Below, piece by piece: positions 1 through 7,053 of a stretch of DNA of 9,284 nt. The notes under the pieces were generated by a model that did not search any database, was not told the DNA's origin, and was given only the letters and a program-made list of their open reading frames with translations. Position 1 is the stretch's first letter; every line of letters starts with the position of its first letter. This DNA is from an uncultured Rhodanobacter sp. (GTDB taxonomy: Bacteria; Pseudomonadota; Gammaproteobacteria; Xanthomonadales; Rhodanobacteraceae): the NCBI GenBank assembly GCA_903827735.1, contig CAIKJM010000604.1, positions 1 to 9,284 of the forward strand, read 5' to 3'. A program made the position numbers and the translations under genes.

Positions 1-552
1 AGGCAGGATGCGCGTTACGATCGACAATGCGTTGATACCGGGATCGAACACGCCCAGCCCACCCGGTTCCCAGATCCACGCCTGCCCCGGATGCCACACG
101 CGAACGTCCTCGCGCCAGATGATCGACACGCGCTCGATCCGCCGCTCGGCCAGCCACACGCGCGCGGGCTCCACGCCGGCGGCGTAACGCGAGTGCCATC
201 CGGCAAAAAGTGTCAGGCCTATGGCGCTGGCCTGCTCTTCCAGTGCCGCTACTTCGGCCAGCGTCGCGCCAGGGGGCTTTTCGAGAAAGACGTGTGCGCC
301 CTTGGCCAGCGCTTTCGCAGCCAGCTCATAGCGGACCTGCGGCGGCGTGCAAAGGATCATGGCATCGACTGCAAGGCCATTGTCAAACAGCGCTTCGAGG
401 GTATCGAAACGAGCAGCCCCCTCGACGTTTGAGGTGCTACTTGGATCCACCACGGCCGTGAGACGGAAAGCGTCATTGTCTGCGATGGCAGGAAGATGCT
501 GATCGCGGGCGATCTTGCCCAGGCCGATCACCGCCACTCGTATCGGACTCAT
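1..552 (-). CDS. Aldose 1-dehydrogenase, L-arabinose/D-galactose type (partial, C-terminus missing)
   Basis: This is the N-terminal 184 residues of a Gfo/Idh/MocA-family oxidoreductase, cut by the left edge; family members are about 310 residues long. It should oxidise the C1 of L-arabinose or D-galactose to the lactone with NAD(P)+ in the cytoplasm, the first step of the non-phosphorylative pathway. The Rossmann motif GLGKIA lies at residues 10-15, the family EKP motif at 91-93 (Lys92), and a WREDVRVWHPGQ segment at 146-157. DPGIN at 170-174 supplies an Asp and Asn expected in the active site. The stretch from EDVR to the end closely matches my memory of the Azospirillum brasilense L-arabinose 1-dehydrogenase. 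The ATG at 552 lies one base after the araD1 stop, so the two are probably translationally coupled. Substrate preference between arabinose and galactose cannot be told from sequence. The ORF stays open with no frameshift. Confidence 0.88.
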   Translation of the reverse strand, partial: MSPIRVAVIGLGKIARDQHLPAIADNDAFRLTAVVDPSSTSNVEGAARFDTLEALFDNGLAVDAMILCTPPQVRYELAAKALAKGAHVFLEKPPGATLAEVAALEEQASAIGLTLFAGWHSRYAAGVEPARVWLAERRIERVSIIWREDVRVWHPGQAWIWEPGGLGVFDPGINALSIVTRILP

Positions 553-553
553 C

Positions 554-1546
554 TCAAAGCGCCTTGACGCTGAATGTCTTTTCCGACGCGATCGCCAGCC
601 GGTTGCATAGAGGCAAGGTGAACGGCGCCGCCTCGATCTCGAACTGATCGCCGACCTGCGTTTTTATGCCGTCAGAGAACGACAGCGTGGCGGTGCCAAA
701 AAAATGCACGTGGACATCGCCCGGCTGGCGAAATACGTCGTACTTGAAATGATGCGCCTCTAGGTTGGCGAAACTGTGCGACATATTTTCCTCGCCGGAA
801 AGAAACGGCTTTTCCCACAGTACCGCGTCGCCGCGCCGGATGCGGCTGGTGCCTTCGATCTGTGACGGCATCGGACCGACCAGCAATTCCGGCCCCAGCG
901 CCGCTTGCCGCAGCTTGGAGTGCGCCAGCCAGAGATAGTTGTGGCGCTCGGTGACGTGATCGCTGAATTCGTTGGCCAGGCACACGCCCAAGCGAAACGG
1001 CGTACCGTCTTCACCAATCAGATAAATGCCCGCCAGCTCGGGTTCTTCGCCGCCGTCTTTCGCGAACGACGGCGACGTCAGCGGCTGGCCGGGACCGACC
1101 AAGCCAAACCCGTTGCCCTTGTAGAACCATTCCGGCTGGCTGCCGACCTGGCCAGCAGCCGGCTTGCCACCTTCCACACCTTCGAGAAATATCCGCATCG
1201 AATCGGTCTGCTTTTCGGCCGCTGCCGCCGCGCGATGCATCTTGTCGCGGCCTTCGGCAGATCCCAGATGAGTGAGGCCCGTGCCGGTCATGAACAGATG
1301 CGCCGGATCCGGGTGATCGATCGGCGCCAGCAGCCGGCCAGCGGCCAATTCGGCGGCAGCGTCCACCGACTCGCCAAAGCCGCAATCCGCCACCACGCCC
1401 GCGAGATCCGTGCCCATGGTGATAGCCAGCTGCGCCAGCGCGCGCACGCTGTCGACGCCAACCACAAAGGCGTCGCCGTTGCCGGTGGAGGCGATGACGG
1501 AGCGATGGCCGCTCTCGTCACGGTGCTGCAGAAGGCGCAAGGTCAT
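554..1546 (-). CDS. araD1: FAH-family protein AraD1/GguC, probable 2-keto-3-deoxy-L-arabinonate dehydratase
   Basis: The product has 330 residues and belongs to the fumarylacetoacetate-hydrolase fold, in the branch called AraD1 or GguC. In the oxidative L-arabinose pathway this branch is thought to dehydrate 2-keto-3-deoxy-L-arabinonate to 2-oxoglutarate semialdehyde; that role is inferred here from family and neighbours. Visible features are a KGNGFGLVGPG stretch at residues 143-153, an acidic EEPE cluster at 167-170, a GVCLANEFSDH segment at 187-197 that would contribute metal ligands (Glu193, Asp196), and HVHFFGTATLSF at 279-290. I chose the ATG at 1546 because AAAGGA lies just upstream. 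An in-frame ATG at 1576 would add ten residues, but no comparable ribosome-binding site was found there. It follows the aldehyde dehydrogenase by 75 bp and precedes the sugar dehydrogenase by one base. The ring-fission hydrolase activity of other FAH members is an alternative. Confidence 0.85.
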   Translation of the reverse strand: MTLRLLQHRDESGHRSVIASTGNGDAFVVGVDSVRALAQLAITMGTDLAGVVADCGFGESVDAAAELAAGRLLAPIDHPDPAHLFMTGTGLTHLGSAEGRDKMHRAAAAAEKQTDSMRIFLEGVEGGKPAAGQVGSQPEWFYKGNGFGLVGPGQPLTSPSFAKDGGEEPELAGIYLIGEDGTPFRLGVCLANEFSDHVTERHNYLWLAHSKLRQAALGPELLVGPMPSQIEGTSRIRRGDAVLWEKPFLSGEENMSHSFANLEAHHFKYDVFRQPGDVHVHFFGTATLSFSDGIKTQVGDQFEIEAAPFTLPLCNRLAIASEKTFSVKAL

Positions 1547-1621
1547 GTGGTTCCTTTCTTCTTGGAGATGCGGCACTCGCCGATTTACGAAGTGCGGTAG
1601 GGCGCGGCATATGGGCGGCGA

Positions 1622-3184
1622 TCATCCGTGCGTGGCAATGCCGTCGAGCAGTCGCGGCAGGCCCGCGTCATCGCGCAGCACGGCGGGCAACAGCCGCGAC
1701 GGGAAATTCTGGTAGGAAACCGGCCGCAAAAAACGGTCGATGGCCAGGCTGCCGACGGAAGTGGATCGTCCATCGGAAGTAGCCGGATACGGTCCACCGT
1801 GCACCATTGCATGCGTCACCTCGACGCCGGTCGGCCATCCGTTGACGACGATGCGTCCGCTGCGCCGTTCCAGCAGCGGCAGCAGCCTAGAGGCCGTATC
1901 AATATCGGCATCGTCCATCTGCAGCGTGGTGGTCAGCTGGCCTTCCGTCGCTACCAGTACCGACTGCAGCTCGGCCTCATCGGCGCAGCGCACCAGCAAG
2001 GACGACGCGCCGAAGACTTCCTGTCCCAGCGCCTTGTCAGACAAAAACGACCGGCCGCTGGTCGAGAACAGGGCCGCGCGTCCGGCGTTGCCCCCGTCGC
2101 CCGCCGGGCCTTGGGCGATGGTATGAACCTGCCCATGCTGCTGAAGCGCGTCGATCGATTGTTCGTAGGCCGAGTAAATGGCGCCGGTCAGCATTGTCTG
2201 CGCAGCGGCGCCCGAAATCGCTTCGGCGGCCGCCGACACGAAAGCATCGAGACCCTCGCCCTCGATCGCCAGCAGCAGGCCGGGGTTGGTACAAAACTGG
2301 CCGGCGCCCATCGTCAGCGATCCGACAAAGGCCTTGCCAAGCTCCGCGCCGCGCGCGCGCAGTGCCTCCGGCAACAGCAGCACCGGATTGATGCTCGACA
2401 TCTCCGCATAAACGGGAATGGGAACCTCGCGCGCCTGCGCCAGCTTGACCAGCGCCAAACCACCGGTGCGCGATCCGGTAAAACCCACCGCCGTGATGGC
2501 GGGGTGCTTGACCAGCGCCGCACCCAGTTCGGTGCCTGGACCGACCAGGTGCGAAAATACGCCCGATGGCAGGCCGCTGGCCTTCACCGCCGCATGGATG
2601 GCACCGGCAACCAAGGCGCCTGTTGCAGGATGCGCCGGATGACCTTTGACCACGACCGTGCAACCCGCGGCGAGCGCCGAAGCGGTGTCGCCACCGGCCG
2701 TGGAGAAGGCGAGCGGAAAATTCGACGCGCCGAATACGGCGACGGGTCCCAGCGGAATCCTTCGCAGGCGCAGATCAGCTCGCGCCGGCGCCGTCGTGCT
2801 CTGGGTTGCCAGGTCGATGCGCAGGCCCATCCAGTCGCCGCGCCGAAGTACGCCGGCGAACAGCTTCAGCTGATTGACGGTGCGGCCGCGTTCGCCTTCC
2901 AGACGTGCGCGCGGCAGGCCGCTCTCGCGCATCGCGGTGACGATCAGATCGTCGCCCAATGCTAGAATTTCGGCGCCGATACGTTCGAGAAAAACCGCCC
3001 TGGCTTCGGCATCGGTCGCACGATAGGCGTCGAATGCGGCCTCGGCTGCCGAACAGGCCGCGTTGACTTCGGCAATGCCGTCTGTTTCAAAAGGTGGGCC
3101 GAAGGGCTGGCCGGTCATGGCATCGATCGAACGGAAATCCATTATCGCGTCATCCGTCAGTTGGGTCTTGCCGTCGTTCGACAT
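1622..3184 (-). CDS. 2-oxoglutarate semialdehyde dehydrogenase (NADP-type aldehyde dehydrogenase)
   Basis: This 520-residue aldehyde dehydrogenase most likely oxidises 2-oxoglutarate (2,5-dioxopentanoate) semialdehyde to 2-oxoglutarate, the last step of oxidative pentose breakdown, feeding the citric acid cycle. The expected catalytic set is present: Asn155 in FGASNFP, Lys180 in VVVKGHP, the GFTGS coenzyme turn at 234-238, general base Glu261 in YAEMSS, and nucleophile Cys298 in GQFCTNPG. The HPAHP segment after Lys180 and the GQFCTNPG context are typical of the subfamily that handles this semialdehyde rather than of betaine or succinate semialdehyde enzymes. The ATG at 3184 has a GGTGGAG ribosome-binding sequence four bases upstream. 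It is the first gene of the operon, transcribed away from the GntR gene. Azospirillum literature calls the analogous gene araE, a name avoided here because E. coli araE is a transporter. A related aldehyde substrate is possible. Confidence 0.88.
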   Translation of the reverse strand: MSNDGKTQLTDDAIMDFRSIDAMTGQPFGPPFETDGIAEVNAACSAAEAAFDAYRATDAEARAVFLERIGAEILALGDDLIVTAMRESGLPRARLEGERGRTVNQLKLFAGVLRRGDWMGLRIDLATQSTTAPARADLRLRRIPLGPVAVFGASNFPLAFSTAGGDTASALAAGCTVVVKGHPAHPATGALVAGAIHAAVKASGLPSGVFSHLVGPGTELGAALVKHPAITAVGFTGSRTGGLALVKLAQAREVPIPVYAEMSSINPVLLLPEALRARGAELGKAFVGSLTMGAGQFCTNPGLLLAIEGEGLDAFVSAAAEAISGAAAQTMLTGAIYSAYEQSIDALQQHGQVHTIAQGPAGDGGNAGRAALFSTSGRSFLSDKALGQEVFGASSLLVRCADEAELQSVLVATEGQLTTTLQMDDADIDTASRLLPLLERRSGRIVVNGWPTGVEVTHAMVHGGPYPATSDGRSTSVGSLAIDRFLRPVSYQNFPSRLLPAVLRDDAGLPRLLDGIATHG

Positions 3185-3202
3185 TATGCTCCACCACCAT
3201 TA

Positions 3203-3215
3203 ATTACTCAGACAA
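3203..3215 (-). promoter_or_regulatory. Candidate GntR operator, copy 1
   Basis: Read toward the aldehyde dehydrogenase gene the site is TTGTCTGAGTAAT. The same 13 bases occur exactly at 8488-8500 before the mutarotase gene, in the same orientation relative to the gene. Here it starts two bases after a candidate -10 box, so it would cover the transcription start. It is flanked symmetrically by TAATT at 3201-3205 and AATTA at 3214-3218, arms compatible with a dimeric regulator. The GntR/FadR-type protein encoded next door is the obvious candidate binder. Binding itself is inferred. Confidence 0.55.
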
Positions 3216-3236
3216 TTAGGTTAAGGCGCGTATGCT
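3209..3236 (+). promoter_or_regulatory. Weak candidate promoter of the GntR gene
   Basis: On the plus strand CAGACA at 3209-3214 (-35-like) and TATGCT at 3231-3236 (-10-like) are spaced by 16 bases and point toward the regulator gene. The -35 element would lie inside the 13-bp motif, which would allow autorepression. Both boxes are only partial matches, and the implied leader is about 75 bases. Confidence 0.25.
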
Positions 3237-3246
3237 GGTTTTGCAA
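3218..3246 (-). promoter_or_regulatory. Candidate sigma-70 promoter of the catabolic operon
   Basis: On the minus strand a TTGCAA -35 box at 3246-3241 is separated by exactly 17 bases from a TAACCT -10 box at 3223-3218. This predicts a transcription start near 3211, inside the repeated 13-bp motif, and a leader of about 27 bases before the ATG at 3184. The -10 match is only moderate, so this is a proposal rather than a firm call. Confidence 0.45.
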
Positions 3247-3319
3247 TGCCGACGGTTTCTTCTGACCTCGGAGCGTGCATGCCGTTCAACGTTGAAATTC
3301 GTTACCGAGGGGTGAGTTC

Positions 3320-4069
3320 TTGAGCAAGACAATCACGCCAGCAGAACCCATCAAGCGCGCGCGCGAACCCCGCGGTACCGGTCGGCGCCTGTACGGCGCG
3401 ATTGCCCACAAGCTGGGCGCTGCGATCCTGGCCGGGGAATATCTTCCAGGCGAGGTGCTTTCCGGAGAAATCGTGTTCGCCGAGTTGCTGGACGTATCGC
3501 GCAGTGCGTACCGCGAAGCGATCCAGGTGCTTGCGGCCAAGGGTCTGGTCGAAAGCCGGCCCAAGGCTGGCACGCGTGTCCTGCCGAGAAACCGCTGGAA
3601 TCTGCTCGACCCAGAAGTGCTGGGCTGGGCCTTTGCAGGGCAACCGGACGTCGCCTTTGTGCGCAGCCTGTTCGAACTTCGCGCTATCGTCGAGCCTGCT
3701 GCCGCTGCACTGGCAGCGGAGCGGCGCGATAAGGCCGCGCTCAAGAGCATGCGCGACGCACTGGCTGGGATGACGCGACATACGCTGGCCAGCGAAGCCG
3801 GCCGCATGGCCGACCGGGATTTTCACAACGCGATTTTGCATGCCACCGGCAACGATGCGCTGATCGTTCTGAGCGCCAGCGTATGCGCCGCGGTGAGCTG
3901 GACCACGCAGTTCAAGCATCGCCAACGTGACCTGCCCCGCAATCCTATCCCCGACCATCGTCGCGTGCTCGATGCGATTGCCGCCAGCGACCCGGCCGCT
4001 GCGAGCGAGGCGATGCGGGTACTGGTGGAGCTGGCGCTGGAAGATACGCGCCAGTCAATGCAGGCTTAG
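3320..4069 (+). CDS. GntR/FadR-family transcriptional regulator (DgoR-like, FCD ligand domain)
   Basis: This 249-residue protein is a cytoplasmic DNA-binding regulator that probably controls the divergent sugar-oxidation operon in response to a sugar acid or related intermediate. Residues 22-90 form a winged helix-turn-helix: the recognition region VSRSAYREAIQVLAAKGL spans 59-76 and the wing KAGTRV 82-87. The linker NRWNLLDPEVLGW at 91-103 resembles galactonate-type (DgoR-like) regulators. Residues 110-240 are an all-helical FCD domain, with candidate metal or ligand residues Asp167 and His169 in DFHNAIL and His213 in PDHRRVLDAI. The start is TTG: a GAGGGG sequence lies upstream at 3307-3312, and no ATG or GTG in frame precedes the DNA-binding domain. 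It is divergent from the operon, with a 135-bp gap that holds the putative operator. The effector cannot be read from the sequence. Confidence 0.85.
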   Translation: MSKTITPAEPIKRAREPRGTGRRLYGAIAHKLGAAILAGEYLPGEVLSGEIVFAELLDVSRSAYREAIQVLAAKGLVESRPKAGTRVLPRNRWNLLDPEVLGWAFAGQPDVAFVRSLFELRAIVEPAAAALAAERRDKAALKSMRDALAGMTRHTLASEAGRMADRDFHNAILHATGNDALIVLSASVCAAVSWTTQFKHRQRDLPRNPIPDHRRVLDAIAASDPAAASEAMRVLVELALEDTRQSMQA

Positions 4070-4138
4070 GCGACGTCGCCAGCGAACGTCAACAGCATCT
4101 CGGTGGTTCGCGGCCCGAACGATGCCTCAGTGACGCTA

Positions 4139-4168
4139 TCGACGCGATCTTTCAAAAGACCGCGTCGA
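4139..4168. terminator. 30-bp near-perfect palindrome between convergent genes
   Basis: Arms TCGACGCG (4139-4146) and CGCGTCGA (4161-4168) pair perfectly. After one A/C mismatch, TCTTT (4148-4152) pairs with AAAGA (4155-4159) around a tiny loop. The element sits between the ends of the GntR gene and the permease gene, which point at each other. A bidirectional transcription barrier is therefore the simplest reading. Neither side has a clear T-run, so intrinsic termination is not assured. Confidence 0.45.
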
Positions 4169-4172
4169 AATA

Positions 4173-4193
4173 CGCAACCTCAATGAGGTTGCG
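4173..4193 (-). terminator. Candidate terminator hairpin of the transporter operon
   Basis: CGCAACCTC at 4173-4181 and GAGGTTGCG at 4185-4193 form a perfect 9-bp stem with a 3-base loop. It begins 24 bases beyond the permease stop. Read on the minus strand, the stem is followed by TATTTC, a short U-rich run that suits a weak intrinsic terminator. Together with the adjacent 30-bp palindrome it forms a double hairpin at the convergent junction. Confidence 0.5.
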
Positions 4194-4216
4194 CACGAAC
4201 TATCGGACGACTTTTC

Positions 4217-5422
4217 TCAACGACCGCCGGTGCGGCGCTTGTTGTAGACGTCGAAAGCCACGGCAGCCAGCAGCACGAGGCCTTTGATCAGCGACTGGTA
4301 TTCCGTGCCGACGCCAAGAATCGACATGCCGTTGTTCAGCAGTCCGATGATCAGTCCGCCGACGATGGCTCCCGTCACGGTACCGATGCCGCCGGTAACC
4401 GCGGCGCCGCCGATGAATACGGCGGCGATCGAGTCGAGCTCGAAGCCCGAGCCCGCACTCGGGCTCGCCAGATTGAGTTGAGCGGTGAACACCAGCCCGG
4501 CCAGCGCCGAGATCACGCCCATATTGACGAACAGCAGAAAGGTAACGCGCTGCGTCTTGACGCCAGAGAGCGCCGCTGCGTGCAGGTTGCCGCCGATCGC
4601 ATAGACGTGGCGACCGAAGACCGAGCGCGCCATCACCGCGGCATAGATGACGATGAGCAGGCCGAGGATCACCAGAACGATCGGCGTGCCGTTGTAGCTC
4701 GCCAGCAAAAAGGCGATATAGATGATCAGGAAGGCACCGAAAGCCAGCTTGAGCACAAACCACCAGAGCGGCTCGGACTCCAGCCCATACTTGTGGCGCG
4801 CCCAGCGCTGGCGAAGCGAGCCGAAGATCAGCACGATCGAGGCGAGAACACCGAGCGCGAGCGTCAGCGGCTCATAGCCACTGGTGCCGAAGCTCGGCAG
4901 AAACCCGGAGCCCAATCGGCGGAACGCTTCCGGAAACGGCGATATCTGCTGATTCTGCAGCGCAATTTGTGCGGCTCCGCGAAACACCAGCATGCCGGCC
5001 AGAGTGACGATGAAGGCCGGTATTCGAAAGTACGCGATCCAGAAGCCCTGCCAGGCGCCGACCAGCGCGCCGAGGATCAGGCACAGCACGATCGCGATAG
5101 GCCACGCAATATGCCATTCGGTAATCATGACGCCGGCCATGGCGCCGACGAAGGCCACGACCGAACCCACGGACAGATCAATATGCCCGGCAATAATCAC
5201 CATCACCATGCCAATCGCCAGGATCAGGATGTAGCTGTTCTGGATGACGAGGTTGGAGACGTTGATCGGGCGCAGCGTGATGCCGTGCGTCGTGATCTGG
5301 AAAAACAGCACGATCACGATCAGGGCACTGAACAGGCCAACCTGGCGAAGCTGGCCGGTGAGGTAGCTCAGTATCTTGCGCGCCTCGCCGACGGGCTTCG
5401 TCACTTCGTTAGACGTTGTCAC
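4217..5422 (-). CDS. mmsB: Multiple-monosaccharide ABC transporter permease (GguB/MmsB)
   Basis: This 401-residue inner-membrane protein forms the translocation channel of a CUT2-type sugar importer, probably as a homodimer with the double-ATPase. Hydrophobic segments run from about residue 30 to 390. They include the conserved AGHIDLSVGS loop at 78-87, the YAIGGNLHAAALSGV coupling segment at 274-288 that should contact the ATPase, and the glycine-rich GGAAVTGGIGTVTGAIVGG at 338-356. At about 400 residues it matches the longer GguB/XylH branch rather than the roughly 320-residue RbsC branch; the extra part is around residues 200-265. The start is GTG at 5422 with a GGGAGAGG ribosome-binding region seven bases upstream. 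The first 14 bases overlap the end of the ATPase gene, which indicates translational coupling. The MTTSNEV start agrees with a soluble N-terminal tail before the first membrane helix. Confidence 0.92.
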   Translation of the reverse strand: MTTSNEVTKPVGEARKILSYLTGQLRQVGLFSALIVIVLFFQITTHGITLRPINVSNLVIQNSYILILAIGMVMVIIAGHIDLSVGSVVAFVGAMAGVMITEWHIAWPIAIVLCLILGALVGAWQGFWIAYFRIPAFIVTLAGMLVFRGAAQIALQNQQISPFPEAFRRLGSGFLPSFGTSGYEPLTLALGVLASIVLIFGSLRQRWARHKYGLESEPLWWFVLKLAFGAFLIIYIAFLLASYNGTPIVLVILGLLIVIYAAVMARSVFGRHVYAIGGNLHAAALSGVKTQRVTFLLFVNMGVISALAGLVFTAQLNLASPSAGSGFELDSIAAVFIGGAAVTGGIGTVTGAIVGGLIIGLLNNGMSILGVGTEYQSLIKGLVLLAAVAFDVYNKRRTGGR

Positions 5423-6971
5423 TGGTGGACCTCTCCCGCTCTTTGGTCATGTGCTGCATAAGAAATTCGGCGGTCGCCTGCGAGCGCGGCACATTGGCCG
5501 TGATGCGTCCCTCGGCGAGCGTATAGATACGATCGCAAACGCCGAGCAGCTCGGGCAGCTCCGACGAGATCATGATCACGCCTTTACCTTCGTCGGCGAG
5601 CCGATTGATGATGGTGTAAATCTCGTACTTGGCGCCGACGTCGATACCGCGCGTCGGCTCATCGAGGATGAGTACATCCGGATCGGCATACATCCACTTC
5701 GACAGCACGACTTTCTGCTGGTTGCCGCCGGACAGTTTTCCGGTGATCGAGTCGACGCTCGGCGCCTTGATGTTGAGACTCTTGAGATACTTGCCAGCGA
5801 CCGTCGCCTCTTTGTGGTCGTCGACGAAACCGAACAAGCCCGCCAGCTTGCCCAGCGCCGACCCCGAGACGTTGCGGGTGATGTCGTCGATCAGATTGAG
5901 CCCGTAGCGTTTGCGATCCTCCGTCGCATAGGCAATACCGTGCTGGATCGCCTTCGACACCGTACTCGTGTCGATTTCGACGCCACGCTTGAAGACCTTG
6001 CCACTGATCTTCACGCCGTAGCTCTTGCCGAACAGGCTCATCGCCAATTCGGTGCGCCCTGCCCCCATCAGCCCGGCAATGCCGACGATTTCGCCGGCAC
6101 GAACCGAGATCGAGGCGTTCTTGACGATCTGACGCGTCGTATCGATCGGATGAAACACGTTCCAGTTTTCGACGCGAAGCAGCTCCTCGCCGATCGTCGG
6201 CGTGTGATCCGGATAGCGGCTTTCGAGCTCGCGCCCGACCATGCCCTTGATGATCCGCTCTTCGCTGATCTCATCGGCGTGCATATCGAGCGTCTCGATC
6301 GCACGCCCATCGCGGATGATCGTCACGGCGTCGGCGATCGCCTTGATCTCATTCAATTTGTGGCTAATGATGATCGAGGTAATACCCTGGCTCTGCAGCT
6401 GCTTGATTAGCTCGAGCAGATGCGCCGAATCCTCGTCGTTAAGAGCTGCTGTCGGCTCATCGAGAATCAGCAGTTTGACGCGCTTGGAAAGCGCCTTCGC
6501 AATCTCGACCAGCTGCTGCTTGCCCACGCCGATATCGGTGATCTTGGTGATCGGATTGTCTTTCAGGCCGACTCGCGCGAGCAGTTTGGATGCCTCCAGA
6601 TTGGTCTTGTTCCAGTCGATCCATCCCCTCGTCTGCTGCTCATTGCCGAGAAAGATATTCTCTGCAATCGAGAGATACGGGCTGAGCGCGAGCTCCTGGT
6701 GAATGATCACGACGCCAGCGGCCTCGGAATCGTTGATGTTCTTGAAGTCGACCTTTGAGTCTTCAAAGATGATCTGGCCGTCGAAGCTTCCCGCGGGATA
6801 CACGCCGCTGAGCACCTTCATCAGGGTCGATTTACCTGCGCCGTTCTCGCCACAAATGGCGTGAACATGACCGCGTTTGACGCTGAGCGAGACGTTTTGC
6901 AAAGCCTTGACGCCTGGAAACGTCTTCGTGATGCCCTGCATCTCGAGAATGTTTGTCGTCACGTTTTCCAC
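5409..6971 (-). CDS. mmsA: Multiple-monosaccharide ABC transporter ATP-binding protein (GguA/MmsA)
   Basis: This 520-residue protein carries two fused ABC domains and powers sugar import at the inner face of the membrane. Domain 1 has Walker A GENGAGKST at 41-49, a Q-loop Gln92, a degenerate signature IGVGKQQ at 147-153, Walker B LLILDEPT at 167-174 and the switch His204. Domain 2 has a degenerate Walker A, GLMGAGRTEL at 300-309, with Arg in place of the usual Lys. It then has a canonical LSGGNQQK signature at 413-420, Walker B VLILDEPT at 433-440, and ISSELPE at 468-474 where a switch His is expected. This asymmetry is normal for RbsA/GguA-type proteins, in which only one composite site is thought to be fully active. 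The start is GTG at 6971 with AGGAAG close upstream; a second in-frame GTG nine bases later is possible. The gene overlaps the permease gene by 14 bases. Confidence 0.93.
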   Translation of the reverse strand: MENVTTNILEMQGITKTFPGVKALQNVSLSVKRGHVHAICGENGAGKSTLMKVLSGVYPAGSFDGQIIFEDSKVDFKNINDSEAAGVVIIHQELALSPYLSIAENIFLGNEQQTRGWIDWNKTNLEASKLLARVGLKDNPITKITDIGVGKQQLVEIAKALSKRVKLLILDEPTAALNDEDSAHLLELIKQLQSQGITSIIISHKLNEIKAIADAVTIIRDGRAIETLDMHADEISEERIIKGMVGRELESRYPDHTPTIGEELLRVENWNVFHPIDTTRQIVKNASISVRAGEIVGIAGLMGAGRTELAMSLFGKSYGVKISGKVFKRGVEIDTSTVSKAIQHGIAYATEDRKRYGLNLIDDITRNVSGSALGKLAGLFGFVDDHKEATVAGKYLKSLNIKAPSVDSITGKLSGGNQQKVVLSKWMYADPDVLILDEPTRGIDVGAKYEIYTIINRLADEGKGVIMISSELPELLGVCDRIYTLAEGRITANVPRSQATAEFLMQHMTKERERSTSDNV

Positions 6972-7003
6972 TTCTTCCTGGATGAGAAGAATGATGAGAG
7001 ACC

Positions 7004-7041
7004 GAAGCGCTGGTCGTGCTTAAACCGACAACCAGCGCTTC
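7004..7041 (-). terminator. Hairpin between the chvE and mmsA homologues
   Basis: GAAGCGCTGGT (7004-7014) and ACCAGCGCTTC (7031-7041) form a perfect 11-bp stem around 16 bases, in the 82-bp gap between the binding-protein and ATPase genes. Read on the minus strand it lies 12 bases after the binding-protein stop and is followed by a pyrimidine-rich stretch without a clean U-run. In this position a hairpin typically lets most transcripts stop, or protects the upstream message, so the binding protein outnumbers the membrane parts. That role is inferred. Confidence 0.55.
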
Positions 7042-7053
7042 AGCGAGCGACCG

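Noticed and set aside
905..1600. A 231-codon plus-strand ORF opposite araD1
   Set aside because: Antisense shadow of a recognisable FAH-fold gene, with no family resemblance of its own.
1547..1621. Possible weak hairpin (GCACT/AGTGC) in the 75-bp gap between the aldehyde dehydrogenase and araD1
   Set aside because: Only a 5-bp stem with a 13-base loop and no U-run; not distinguishable from chance.
1628..2965. A 445-codon plus-strand ORF opposite the aldehyde dehydrogenase gene
   Set aside because: It lies wholly antisense to a gene with complete catalytic motifs, and its Arg/Gln-rich translation has no recognisable domain; it is a GC-bias shadow.
4066..4182. A short minus-strand open stretch after an in-frame stop, ending in a protein-like tail (FGPRTTEMLLTFAGDVA), that could be a remnant of a lost gene
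   Set aside because: Under 40 codons, no start or recognised family, overlaps two hairpins and the end of the regulator gene; it may be chance coding potential.
4478..5461. A 327-codon plus-strand ORF opposite the permease gene
   Set aside because: The His/Asp/Gln/Arg-rich translation is the antisense echo of hydrophobic codons in the permease; no domain and no independent context.
5376..6410. A 344-codon plus-strand ORF opposite the ATPase gene
   Set aside because: Antisense to an ABC ATPase with all motifs intact; the translation is Asp/Arg/His-rich and looks like frame bias.
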